Counted from the first letter of the stretch, positions 1-6,202 are shown. The stretch: DNA of 6,570 nucleotides from Elusimicrobiota bacterium (GCA_016212845.1 JACRDR010000031.1:1-6570); one strand, 5' to 3'. Notes: generated from the sequence alone by a model not told the origin. Numbers and translations: made by a program.

Positions 1-1
1 C

Positions 2-1585
2 GCCGCCGCCGCCGAACCGGCCGCTTCCGTCTCCGCCAAGCAAGCCCTCGCCGCCCCCGCCCTCGACGGCACGAAGGAAGTCCGCGTCCTCGGCCGCGAA
101 ACGCCGATCGCCTCCGAGATCCGCTCGCTCAAGAACCTCTTCTCCGTCCGAGACCCCGGCGAAGTCCGCGCGCAGGCCGTCGGCTCCTCCGAACGCGCCA
201 GCACTCCGCTCGGCTGGTCCACGCCGGAAGTCACTCCGCAGCGCTCCTTCGGCCCGCCGGCACCGCCGCAAAAGCCGGAAGGCCCGAAGCGCGGCGGGTT
301 CCTCGGCCTCAACGTCGCGTCCAGCATCTTCATCGCCGCGCTGCTCGTCGAGCAGGTCGGCGTCGAGGCGTGGGCGGCTGCGTGGAGCAAGTGGGTGCAG
401 GCCGGCTACGGCATGGACGCGTTCGCCATGCTGACCACCGTCTCGATGTTCACGAGCCTCGCGGCGGGCTTCGCCGGCGGCTGGCTCGGCGACCGCATCG
501 GCCAGAAGTGGACGTACGTCGGCACGACGGCGCTCTCGGCCGCGCTTGCCGCCGGCATCCTGCTTTGGTGCGGCCCCGGCGGCTCGGTCGCGATGCTGAT
601 CGGCCTCTCGGCGATCCGGACGTTGTCGGCCACTTCCGGCCGCACGGTGGAGCAGACGATTCCGATCGCGCTCACCGACGGCGACCCGGAAAAGCTCCAG
701 CGCTACAACTCGGTCTCCCAGTTCATCCTCGAGATCGCCGGCATCGCGGTGCCGCTGATGATCGGCACGCTGCTCGGCCAGTTCGGCTCGGTCGGCACGA
801 TGTGGTTCCACCCGATCACCGCGGCGGCCGCCGCCGCGATGGTGTTCTTCCTCGTGAAGATCCCCGAGAGCAAGCCGGCCGCGCTCACGCTCGACGCCCC
901 CGCCGAGAACCCGGCGCCGAAGGACCCGCGGGTGCTGAAAGTCGCGAGCATGGCGTACCCGGTGTTCGTGCTGCTGAACATGATGCTCTACGGCATCCTC
1001 GCGATCGCCTACGGCAACTTCATCTTCCCCGGCGCCGATCAAGTCGCGCAGGCCGCCGCCGCGGGCCTCGCGGGCAAGATCGTCGGCCTCTACAGCCTGG
1101 GCAGCCTGATGTCGGCTCTCGTGCTGACCGGCCTGCTCGACAAGGTGTGGGCGTGGATCAAGGGCAAGCTCGGACGGCCCGAGGCGCCGCAGGCGCCAAA
1201 GGAACTCGACCCGAGCGCGGAGCTCAAGGCGACCGCGAAGTGGACGCTGTGGTCCGCGGTCGGCCTCCTCGGCTTCGTGCCGTTTATTTGGACCAACCCG
1301 ACGATGGCAGCAGCAGCCATGATCCCGTTCGGCTTCACGAACATCATGGGCCAGCTCCGCCTGCTGTCGTTGATCCAAGCGAACCTGCCGCCGGAAAAGA
1401 AGGGCAAGGTGATGGGCACGATCCGCACGGTGTCGACTTTGCTCGCCACCGGCGGCATCTGGGGCTTCACGCAGCTGGTGAAGCACTTCCCCGCGAGCCA
1501 GATGCCGTACTGGATCCTGCTCGGCGCGCTCGCCGTCGTCGGCGCCTACTACGCCTGGATCGCGCTCAAGCTCAAGAAGCTTTAG
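2..1585 (+). CDS. MFS transporter, 5' end outside window, with long N-terminal extension
   Basis: This is a major facilitator superfamily secondary transporter of the cytoplasmic membrane; the substrate cannot be told. The frame is open from base 2 to the TAG at 1583-1585, giving 527 visible residues. The only ATG, GTG or TTG in frame before the core is GTG at 395, but the first membrane helix (visible residues about 103-127) lies upstream of it, so the true start is left of the window. About 99 Ala/Pro-rich, apparently disordered residues precede helix 1. Twelve hydrophobic segments can be counted. The loop after helix 2 carries MFS motif A, GGWLGDRIGQKW, with D164, R165, G167 and K169. Helix 5 (AGIAVPLMIGTLLG) resembles motif C. 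A loop of about 35 residues separates the two six-helix halves. The gene converges on the DUF1287 gene with no gap. The family is secure; drug, sugar or other specificity is open. Confidence 0.9.
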   Translation, partial: AAAAEPAASVSAKQALAAPALDGTKEVRVLGRETPIASEIRSLKNLFSVRDPGEVRAQAVGSSERASTPLGWSTPEVTPQRSFGPPAPPQKPEGPKRGGFLGLNVASSIFIAALLVEQVGVEAWAAAWSKWVQAGYGMDAFAMLTTVSMFTSLAAGFAGGWLGDRIGQKWTYVGTTALSAALAAGILLWCGPGGSVAMLIGLSAIRTLSATSGRTVEQTIPIALTDGDPEKLQRYNSVSQFILEIAGIAVPLMIGTLLGQFGSVGTMWFHPITAAAAAAMVFFLVKIPESKPAALTLDAPAENPAPKDPRVLKVASMAYPVFVLLNMMLYGILAIAYGNFIFPGADQVAQAAAAGLAGKIVGLYSLGSLMSALVLTGLLDKVWAWIKGKLGRPEAPQAPKELDPSAELKATAKWTLWSAVGLLGFVPFIWTNPTMAAAAMIPFGFTNIMGQLRLLSLIQANLPPEKKGKVMGTIRTVSTLLATGGIWGFTQLVKHFPASQMPYWILLGALAVVGAYYAWIALKLKKL

Positions 1586-2137
1586 CTACCGGTCGTAGCG
1601 GTAGTGGCCGATGATGCGCCACGAAAAAAGCGCGTCTTCGAGCTGGGGGCCGGCGCCGATGTTGTGGACGATCATCGGACGGCCTCCCGCCGCTCGGTCG
1701 ACGACCAGGCCGATGTGGTTGAGCCCTCCGCCCAGGTCCCACGCCACGACGTCGCCGGGGGCGTAGTCGGAGGGCTTGTCGGTGATCGGCTCCATCGTCG
1801 AGTGCTTCGCGAAGTAGGTCATGAGGTTCGGCACGCGGCGGTGGTCGATGTTCGTGTCCGGCTTTTCCACGCGCGTGTAGCGCCGCGGCCGCGCCAGCAC
1901 GTCCTCGTGCACCGCGACCTGCAGGTCCACGCCCGCTTTCCGGAACGCCCGGATCACGACATCCGTGCACGCGCCCTTGTCCGGCGCGACGTCGCCGCCG
2001 GGATAGGCGAGCCGCACGTAGGCCGGGTCGTAGACCACCCGGTGCGTCGTCTGCTCCAGGGCGGCGTCGGAAAGGGTGGTCCCTACGGAGGCGAAGGCGG
2101 GCGAGGCGAGGAGGACGGCGGCGAGCAGGGTCTTCAT
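1586..2137 (-). CDS. DUF1287 (YijF-like) secreted cysteine-peptidase-fold protein
   Basis: This is an exported 183-residue protein of the DUF1287 family (E. coli YijF is a member), a group related to the NlpC/P60 peptidase fold. A cell-wall role is plausible but no reaction is established. The N-terminus MKTLLAAVLLASPAFA is a typical signal peptide, with cleavage expected after residue 16. Family signatures run in order: GACTDVVIRAFR with candidate nucleophile C57; NIDHRRVPNL at residues 96-105; PGDVVAWDL at 127-135; NHIGLVVD with candidate catalytic H141; and VHNIGAG with H158. The C57/H141 pairing is inferred from the fold. Length and motif order look complete. The start is chosen because it begins the signal peptide and no other in-frame ATG, GTG or TTG lies nearby. 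An AAGGAG sits only 1 nt before the ATG, which is unusually close. The gene is transcribed divergently from the RDD gene. Confidence 0.92.
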   Translation of the reverse strand: MKTLLAAVLLASPAFASVGTTLSDAALEQTTHRVVYDPAYVRLAYPGGDVAPDKGACTDVVIRAFRKAGVDLQVAVHEDVLARPRRYTRVEKPDTNIDHRRVPNLMTYFAKHSTMEPITDKPSDYAPGDVVAWDLGGGLNHIGLVVDRAAGGRPMIVHNIGAGPQLEDALFSWRIIGHYRYDR

Positions 2138-2138
2138 G

Positions 2139-2144
2139 CTCCTT
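2139..2144 (-). promoter_or_regulatory. Shine-Dalgarno-like AAGGAG unusually close to the DUF1287 ATG
   Basis: The minus strand reads AAGGAG, then a single C, then ATG at 2137. A perfect anti-SD match with 1-nt spacing is closer than the usual 5-9 nt. It may be a poor ribosome site, or incidental if the transcript is leaderless (see the -10-like element at 2144-2149). Confidence 0.4.
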
Positions 2145-2149
2145 ATGTA
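2144..2149 (-). promoter_or_regulatory. Possible -10 element of the DUF1287 gene
   Basis: The minus strand reads TACATA, which matches TATAAT at four of six positions, and it ends 6 nt before the ATG. Transcription would start at or next to the ATG, giving a leaderless mRNA. No good -35 is present at 16-18 nt. This is a weak call. Confidence 0.25.
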
Positions 2150-2164
2150 AAGGACGCGGTTCTC

Positions 2165-2190
2165 AAAAAGCTCACACTAGCGGGCTTTTT
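2165..2190. repeat. Inverted repeat centred in the divergent intergenic region
   Basis: AAAAAGC at 2165-2171 is mirrored by GCTTTTT at 2184-2190. On the plus strand the stem extends to nine pairs if one G-U wobble is allowed, leaving an 8-nt loop. It is centred almost exactly between the two start codons and covers the expected -35 regions of both divergent promoters, so an operator shared by both genes is plausible. A terminator is less logical because both flanking genes are transcribed away from it. No regulator is identified. Confidence 0.4.
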
Positions 2191-2200
2191 CTTCATCCCC

Positions 2201-2206
2201 TATACT
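2201..2206 (+). promoter_or_regulatory. Probable -10 element of the RDD gene
   Basis: TATACT matches the sigma70 -10 consensus at five of six positions and ends 8 nt before the ATG at 2215. The start of transcription would fall at about 2212-2215, leaving no room for a ribosome-binding site, and none is visible. This suggests a leaderless or nearly leaderless transcript. The -35 region (about 2177-2183) is a poor match. Confidence 0.4.
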
Positions 2207-2214
2207 TCCGGGAC

Positions 2215-3018
2215 ATGGACGAGCAGCAGCCTATCGCGGCGGCTCCGGCGAAGATCACCGACCGGTTCCTCGCGTATCTCCTCGATACCGTCCCGTTCGG
2301 CGTGGGTTATCACGCGAGCGCGATCTACCTGATCGATCTCACCGGGCGCGTCCCCGAGGCCGGCCGGATGAAGCTCGTCGGCGCTTGGGTCGGGCTCTAC
2401 GTCCTCTATCACGCGCTCGGCAACGCGATGGGCGCGACCATCGGCAAGGCGCTCATGGGCTTGCGCCTGGATGGGCCCGACGGAGACCGTCCTTCGGTGG
2501 GACGCGCGATCCTGCGCGCCTTCGCCATGCTCCTCAGCACGCCGATGAACGCGGGCTTCCTTTGGTCCTTCATCGACCGCGACTCGCGCACCTGGCACGA
2601 CATCATCGCCGGCACCCGGGTCGTCGAGGCCCGCCCGAAGACGCGCGGAGAGGCCGTCACCACGGCGCTGGCCTCGTTCGTCACCTTGGTGGGCCTGCTC
2701 GTCGTCAGCTTCTGGGCGAACGGCTTGCGGCCGACGAACGCCGATCTCGACGCGGTGGCGAAGGCCCAGCAGGGGTTGTTGGTCCTGGCCGAGGTGCAGG
2801 AAAGCTACAAGGCCGCGCACGGCTCGTACACGAACAGCCTATCCGAGCTCGCGGTGGCCAGCGGCGACGTGGCGCAATTTAAGGCCGCCATGGGCCAGAT
2901 CTTCGATCCGGAGAAGTTTTTGATCGCGGCGAACGAGACGCGCTACTCGATCACCGCGCGGGCGCGCGACCGTCGCCGGACGACGGTGTCTTTTTCGGGA
3001 CCCGCTTCCCAGCCGTAA
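2215..3018 (+). CDS. RDD-family membrane protein with extra helix and pilin-like C-terminal domain
   Basis: This is a 267-residue integral membrane protein. Residues 14-137 form an RDD domain, a family of mostly unknown function (some members are implicated in ion transport). Conserved marks are R17 and D24 in DRFLAYLLDTVP, ATIGKALMGLRLDG at about residues 74-87, and DRDSRTWHDIIAGTRVV at 121-137. Hydrophobic stretches cover residues about 18-40, 53-73 and 99-120. A further helix, not part of the basic RDD domain, lies at about 152-169. The remaining roughly 90 residues are soluble; the stretch ESYKAAHGSYTNSLSEL (196-212) resembles the globular part of type IV pilins and pseudopilins, but no prepilin peptidase site precedes it. 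Which side of the membrane the tail faces is unresolved, though outside is likely. The ATG at 2215 lacks a Shine-Dalgarno and follows a -10-like TATACT closely. The last 68 bp overlap the glycosyltransferase gene antisense. Confidence 0.9.
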   Translation: MDEQQPIAAAPAKITDRFLAYLLDTVPFGVGYHASAIYLIDLTGRVPEAGRMKLVGAWVGLYVLYHALGNAMGATIGKALMGLRLDGPDGDRPSVGRAILRAFAMLLSTPMNAGFLWSFIDRDSRTWHDIIAGTRVVEARPKTRGEAVTTALASFVTLVGLLVVSFWANGLRPTNADLDAVAKAQQGLLVLAEVQESYKAAHGSYTNSLSELAVASGDVAQFKAAMGQIFDPEKFLIAANETRYSITARARDRRRTTVSFSGPASQP

Positions 3019-4663
3019 ACTTCGCCAACGCCCACGCCCCGAAGGTCCGCATCCCTCCGATGTTCGCCGGATCGTTCAGCGACGTCAGGTAGGCCGCCTC
3101 CTTCTTTCGCAGGGCCACGAAGGTCGTGTGCTCCGGGTGCGGCAGGGCGCGGATGTCGTTGTCGTTGCCGAAGCGCTTGGCGTTCGCCGGGTTGCGATGC
3201 CCGTAGTGCAGCTCGCCCATCCAGTTCACCGGGTCGACGGGCGAGCGCGTGTAGAAGCCGAGCCCGTGCAGATAGACGCCGTAGCTGATGAGCCGGTCGC
3301 CGGGCTTCATCTCGGCGGCGACCGCCATCGCCAGCGGCCGCGCGCTCACCCAGGCTTCGGCCGAGCGGACGCTCGCCAACGCGAGGATCGCGCCGAGCCC
3401 CGCTCCCCCCGCCGCGCCCGCGAGCCGCCACACGGGGTCGTGGAGGCAGAGCGCGAGGGTCGAGAGCGCGAGGACTCCGATCGCGGCGCCGCCGTACCAC
3501 GGCACGTCGCCGGGCAGCGGCGCGCCCTCGAGCCGTCCGAGCGCGATCGGCACCACCGGGACGGCCAAGATGAGGAGGAGCCCGAGGCCGAGCGCGAGCC
3601 CGTGCACGCGCCGCTCGGCGCGGTCGTGACCGCGCGGCAGCAGGAACGCCGCGGCCGCGAGAGTCAGCTGCGGGAACAGCGGGAAGATGTAGGTCGGCAG
3701 CTTCGAGCTCGACACGGTGAAGAACCCGAACACGCCGAGCGACCAGAGCGCGAGCGCCTTCACTCCCAGCTCGGTCGTCTTCCACCGGGTCGCGACCGTC
3801 CACAGCGACGCGCCGGCCACCGGCGTCCACGGGATCAGGCCGACGAGCAGGACCGGGATGAAGTACCACGGCGGGCCGTAGCGGCGGTACTTCGAGGCGC
3901 CGGCGAGGAAGCGCTGGAAGTGCTGCTCGCCGAAGAAGAACCGCCAAAATCCCGGATGGCGCTTCTCCATCACCCAGAACCACGGGACCGCGACGATCAG
4001 AAACGCGGGGATCAAGCCGCTTTTGAGCGAGCGCAGAAACCCGGGCCGGAGCTCCGGCAGGAGGACCGCGCAAGCGCACGCCCAGCCGACGGGGAAGACG
4101 ATCGCGACGAGTCCTTTCGACAGCATCGCCAGGCCCATGCACGCGCCCGCGAGGGTGCCGGCCCACATCGAGTCCTCGGGCCGCTTCATCGCCCTCAGCC
4201 AGAAGGCGGTCGTCCAGATCAGCATCGCCGTCAGCGGCAGGTCCGGCGTGGCCATGTGGCTGAGGCTCTGGAATTCGAGGCACGTGCCGAGCATCGCCGC
4301 GCCCGCGAGCCCGGTCTCCAGATCGAAGAGCCACTTTCCCAGCCAGGCGGTGCCCGCGAGCGCGACGAGCGCCCAGAACGCGAGCGAAAGGTGGAAGGTC
4401 GTTTCGGAGACGCCGAACGCCGAGTAGAGCGAGGCGGCGACCCAGTAGGGCAGCGGCGGCTTCTCGACGTAGTCCATGTAGTCGAGACGCGGCGTGATCC
4501 AGTCGCCGAGTTCGACCATCTCGCGCGGCACTTCCGCGAAGCGCGCGTCGTCGACCTCCCAGAGCGGATGGCCTAGGTGGACGAACGGGAGGAAGCACGC
4601 CCAGGCGGCGAGCCCCCACAGGAGCGGGCGCAGGCGGGTGACGTCGGTCTTGTGGTCGGTCAG
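2951..4663 (-). CDS. ArnT/PMT-like polyprenyl-linked glycosyltransferase with apparent CTG start
   Basis: This is a membrane glycosyltransferase of the ArnT/PMT_2 superfamily, which transfers sugars from polyprenyl-phosphate donors to lipid A, protein or other extracytoplasmic acceptors; the acceptor here is unknown. If read from CTG at 4663-4661 it has 570 residues, close to E. coli ArnT. Marks in order are a first helix, WEVDDARFAEVPREM (D38, D39, E44), VEKPPLPYW (66-74), HMATPDLPLTAML, SKGLVAIVFP, FFFGEQHFQRFLAG followed by GPPWYFIPVLL, and SSSKLPTYIFPLFPQ. Many transmembrane helices are followed by a soluble C-terminal part. No ATG, GTG or TTG lies in frame near the expected start: the first GTG (4531) and ATG (4520) would delete helix 1 and the DD motif. 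The CTG forms CTGA with the oxidoreductase stop, which suggests coupled translation; CTG at 4633 is an alternative. It is the last gene of the dksA cluster. The family is secure, the start inferred. Confidence 0.87.
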   Translation of the reverse strand: MTDHKTDVTRLRPLLWGLAAWACFLPFVHLGHPLWEVDDARFAEVPREMVELGDWITPRLDYMDYVEKPPLPYWVAASLYSAFGVSETTFHLSLAFWALVALAGTAWLGKWLFDLETGLAGAAMLGTCLEFQSLSHMATPDLPLTAMLIWTTAFWLRAMKRPEDSMWAGTLAGACMGLAMLSKGLVAIVFPVGWACACAVLLPELRPGFLRSLKSGLIPAFLIVAVPWFWVMEKRHPGFWRFFFGEQHFQRFLAGASKYRRYGPPWYFIPVLLVGLIPWTPVAGASLWTVATRWKTTELGVKALALWSLGVFGFFTVSSSKLPTYIFPLFPQLTLAAAAFLLPRGHDRAERRVHGLALGLGLLLILAVPVVPIALGRLEGAPLPGDVPWYGGAAIGVLALSTLALCLHDPVWRLAGAAGGAGLGAILALASVRSAEAWVSARPLAMAVAAEMKPGDRLISYGVYLHGLGFYTRSPVDPVNWMGELHYGHRNPANAKRFGNDNDIRALPHPEHTTFVALRKKEAAYLTSLNDPANIGGMRTFGAWALAKFTAGKRVPKKTPSSGDGRAPAR

Positions 4664-5691
4664 ATCTTCAGGACGACTTTGCCGAACTGCTTGCGCGAGG
4701 CGAGGTATTCGTGGGCGCGCCTCGCTTCCTCGAGCGGGAAGGTCGCGTCGACGACCGGCTTGAGCTTGCCGGCCGCGACCAGCTTCATGACTTGGTGGAA
4801 CTCGGCGAGGCTGCCCATCTTCGCGCCGAGGATGCGGAGCTCGCGGCTGAAGACGTAGCGCATGTCGAGCTGGACGACCGGCCCCGTGGTGGAGCCGCAG
4901 GTCACCAGCGCGCCGCCGGGCGCGAGCGCCCGCAGGGCCTTGTCGAAGACCGCCGGGCCTACGTGTTCGAAGACGACGTCGGCTCCCTTGCCGCCGGTCA
5001 GCTTGATCGTCTGGCGCAAGAGATCGTCGGGCGGGCTGTGGATGACCGCGTGCGCGCCGAGCGCCTTCGCGGCCTCGAGCTTTTCCTCCGAGGTCGAGGC
5101 CGCGATCACGCGCGCGCCGCAGGCGGCGGCGACCTGGATGCCCGCGACGCCGACGCCCGAGCCGGCGCCGAGCACGAGCACGTCCTGCCCCGCCTTCAAC
5201 TCGGCGAGCGTGACCAGCATGTGATACGCGGTCAAAAACGTGAGCGGAAAGCTCGCGGCCTGCTCGTCGTTGATGCCGGGAGGGACGGGAAACAGGTTTT
5301 GCGCCGGGACGACGACCATCTCGGCGTAGCCGCCGTGTCCGCCCTGCGCTCCGATGATGCCGTAGTCCTTGCAGCGGCTGTCCTCCCCCTTCAAGCACCA
5401 GACGCACTCGCCGCAGGAGACGCCGGGGCAGATCACGACGCGGGTGCCGACCTTGGGGCCCGTCGATTCCGGACCGTAGGACAAGACCTCGCCCGCGATG
5501 TCGCAGCCGAGGATGTGCGGGAGGCCGATCTTATACGAGGGGATGCCGTCGCGGACGAAGAGGTCGAGGTGGTTCAGCGCGCAGGCGCGCACGCGCACGA
5601 GCGCCTGGCCGCGCCCGGGTTTGGGGTCCTGATGGTCGGAGTAGACGAGGTTCTCGGGCCCGCCGAAGGCCTCGAGAAGGACCGCCTTCAC
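4660..5691 (-). CDS. Zinc-containing MDR-family alcohol dehydrogenase/quinone oxidoreductase-like protein
   Basis: This is a cytoplasmic NAD(P)H-dependent oxidoreductase of the medium-chain dehydrogenase/reductase superfamily, 343 residues and full length. It opens as MKAVLLEAFGGPENL, typical of the quinone-oxidoreductase branch. The GroES-like catalytic domain contains NHLDLFVRDG (40-49) and GCDIAGEV (62-69). The structural zinc lobe is complete, with C93, C96, C99 and C107; C88 is extra. The usual catalytic-zinc ligands are replaced: N40 stands where Cys is typical and C63 where the His of GHE is typical, so catalytic zinc is probably absent or altered. The Rossmann domain begins VLVLGAGSGVG (171-181). 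The start codon is GTG, 1 nt after the dksA stop, with no clear Shine-Dalgarno, so translation is probably coupled. Its end overlaps the glycosyltransferase start. The substrate is unknown; quinone, enone or alcohol are all possible. Confidence 0.93.
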   Translation of the reverse strand: MKAVLLEAFGGPENLVYSDHQDPKPGRGQALVRVRACALNHLDLFVRDGIPSYKIGLPHILGCDIAGEVLSYGPESTGPKVGTRVVICPGVSCGECVWCLKGEDSRCKDYGIIGAQGGHGGYAEMVVVPAQNLFPVPPGINDEQAASFPLTFLTAYHMLVTLAELKAGQDVLVLGAGSGVGVAGIQVAAACGARVIAASTSEEKLEAAKALGAHAVIHSPPDDLLRQTIKLTGGKGADVVFEHVGPAVFDKALRALAPGGALVTCGSTTGPVVQLDMRYVFSRELRILGAKMGSLAEFHQVMKLVAAGKLKPVVDATFPLEEARRAHEYLASRKQFGKVVLKI

Positions 5692-5692
5692 G

Positions 5693-6130
5693 TCAGACGG
5701 GAGCGCGCTCTTGCGAGCTCTGGCACTGGATGCAGTATCGGGCGAACGGGACCGCCTGGATGCGGGCCTTCGCGATCGGCTTCTGGCAGGACTCGCAGAG
5801 GCCGTAGGCGCCCTTCTCCATCTTCCGGAGAGAGCCTTCGATCTGGTCGAGCATCACGCGCTCGTTGTCGGAGAGCTCGAACAGCATCTCCTTCTCCTGG
5901 GAGCTGGTGGCCTGGTCGGCCTCGTCGCCGACGTCCTGGCCGACCTCGATGTCGCGCTGCTGCTTGTCGTTGACGGCCTTGAGGAGCTGCTCGCGCATCT
6001 CGAGGAGCTTCTTTCGGATGGGCGGGAGATCGCGCTTGGAAATCCCTTCGACCTTCGGCTCCGGCTTCGACGGCTTGGGAGCGAGGGCGGTGGGAGCGGC
6101 CGACTTCTTGGCGGTGGAGGTTTTTTTCAT
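5693..6130 (-). CDS. dksA: DksA/TraR-family RNA polymerase-binding transcription factor
   Basis: This is a 145-residue DksA-like factor. Family members enter the RNA polymerase secondary channel and, usually with ppGpp, reset promoter activity during starvation. Residues 1-30 are a Lys/Ala/Pro-rich flexible tail. A coiled coil spans about 34-105. At its tip lies DEADQA, giving D69-x-x-D72-x-A74, the same spacing as the functional DxxDxA tip of E. coli DksA (D71, D74, A76). The zinc finger is C112-x2-C115-x17-C133-x2-C136, again with E. coli spacing and all four cysteines present. Length is close to E. coli DksA (151). The tip motif argues for true DksA rather than a bare TraR. The ATG is preceded by AAGGAG with 8-nt spacing and a good promoter. 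It leads the cluster with the oxidoreductase and glycosyltransferase. The gene name rests on motifs only. Confidence 0.92.
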   Translation of the reverse strand: MKKTSTAKKSAAPTALAPKPSKPEPKVEGISKRDLPPIRKKLLEMREQLLKAVNDKQQRDIEVGQDVGDEADQATSSQEKEMLFELSDNERVMLDQIEGSLRKMEKGAYGLCESCQKPIAKARIQAVPFARYCIQCQSSQERAPV

Positions 6131-6138
6131 GGCGCTGT

Positions 6139-6144
6139 CTCCTT
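6139..6144 (-). promoter_or_regulatory. Ribosome-binding site of dksA
   Basis: The minus strand reads AAGGAG, 8 nt before the ATG at 6130. It is the clearest Shine-Dalgarno in the window and fixes the dksA start. It contrasts with the oxidoreductase, glycosyltransferase and RDD genes, which lack one. Confidence 0.85.
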
Positions 6145-6154
6145 AGAGGGCGTG

Positions 6155-6184
6155 AGAATAACTCTTAGAAGTCGGAATCGTCAA
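6155..6184 (-). promoter_or_regulatory. Sigma70-type promoter for dksA-oxidoreductase-glycosyltransferase
   Basis: On the minus strand, TTGACG at 6184-6179 (five of six to the -35 consensus) is followed after 18 nt by TATTCT at 6160-6155 (four of six to the -10). Transcription would start near 6148, leaving a leader of about 18 nt that carries the AAGGAG site. It lies between the response regulator stop and the dksA start, so dksA can be transcribed independently. Confidence 0.6.
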
Positions 6185-6193
6185 GGCCCGACT
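6170..6193. repeat. Short inverted repeat flanking the dksA -35 hexamer
   Basis: AGTCGG at 6170-6175 and CCGACT at 6188-6193 are exact reverse complements, separated by 12 nt that contain the -35 TTGACG. It could be an operator, or a weak hairpin after the response regulator gene. No T-run follows on the minus strand, so intrinsic termination is unlikely. Six-base arms can arise by chance. Confidence 0.3.
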
Positions 6194-6202
6194 GCGTCGC
6201 GA

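Noticed and set aside
1..14. GCC triplet repeat at the left edge as a microsatellite
   Set aside because: It simply encodes a short Ala run in the transporter's low-complexity N-terminus; four units in GC-rich coding DNA are unremarkable.
1586..1604. CTACCG-N7-CGGTAG hairpin at the convergent stops, as a terminator
   Set aside because: The stem is only six pairs, lies inside the DUF1287 coding end, and has no T-run on either side.
370..1614. A 414-codon plus-strand frame within the MFS gene
   Set aside because: It is an Arg-rich alternate frame; the frame ending at 1585 encodes twelve helices and motif A.
3128..4576. A 482-codon plus-strand open frame opposite the glycosyltransferase
   Set aside because: The translation is Arg/Glu/Ala-rich low complexity with no fold or motif, as expected for the antisense of a GC-rich gene. 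The minus-strand product has clear family motifs.
4664..5407. Upstream extension of the glycosyltransferase frame to 818 residues
   Set aside because: The extra N-terminus is the oxidoreductase gene read out of frame and has no membrane helices or family similarity.
4711..5973. A 420-codon plus-strand open frame opposite the oxidoreductase and dksA
   Set aside because: It spans two well-supported genes and a gene boundary, and its composition is an antisense artefact.
6121..6130. Seven-A run directly after the dksA ATG as a slippage or frameshift site
   Set aside because: It is explained by two AAA lysine codons followed by ACC; A-rich early codons are common and no alternative frame is productive.
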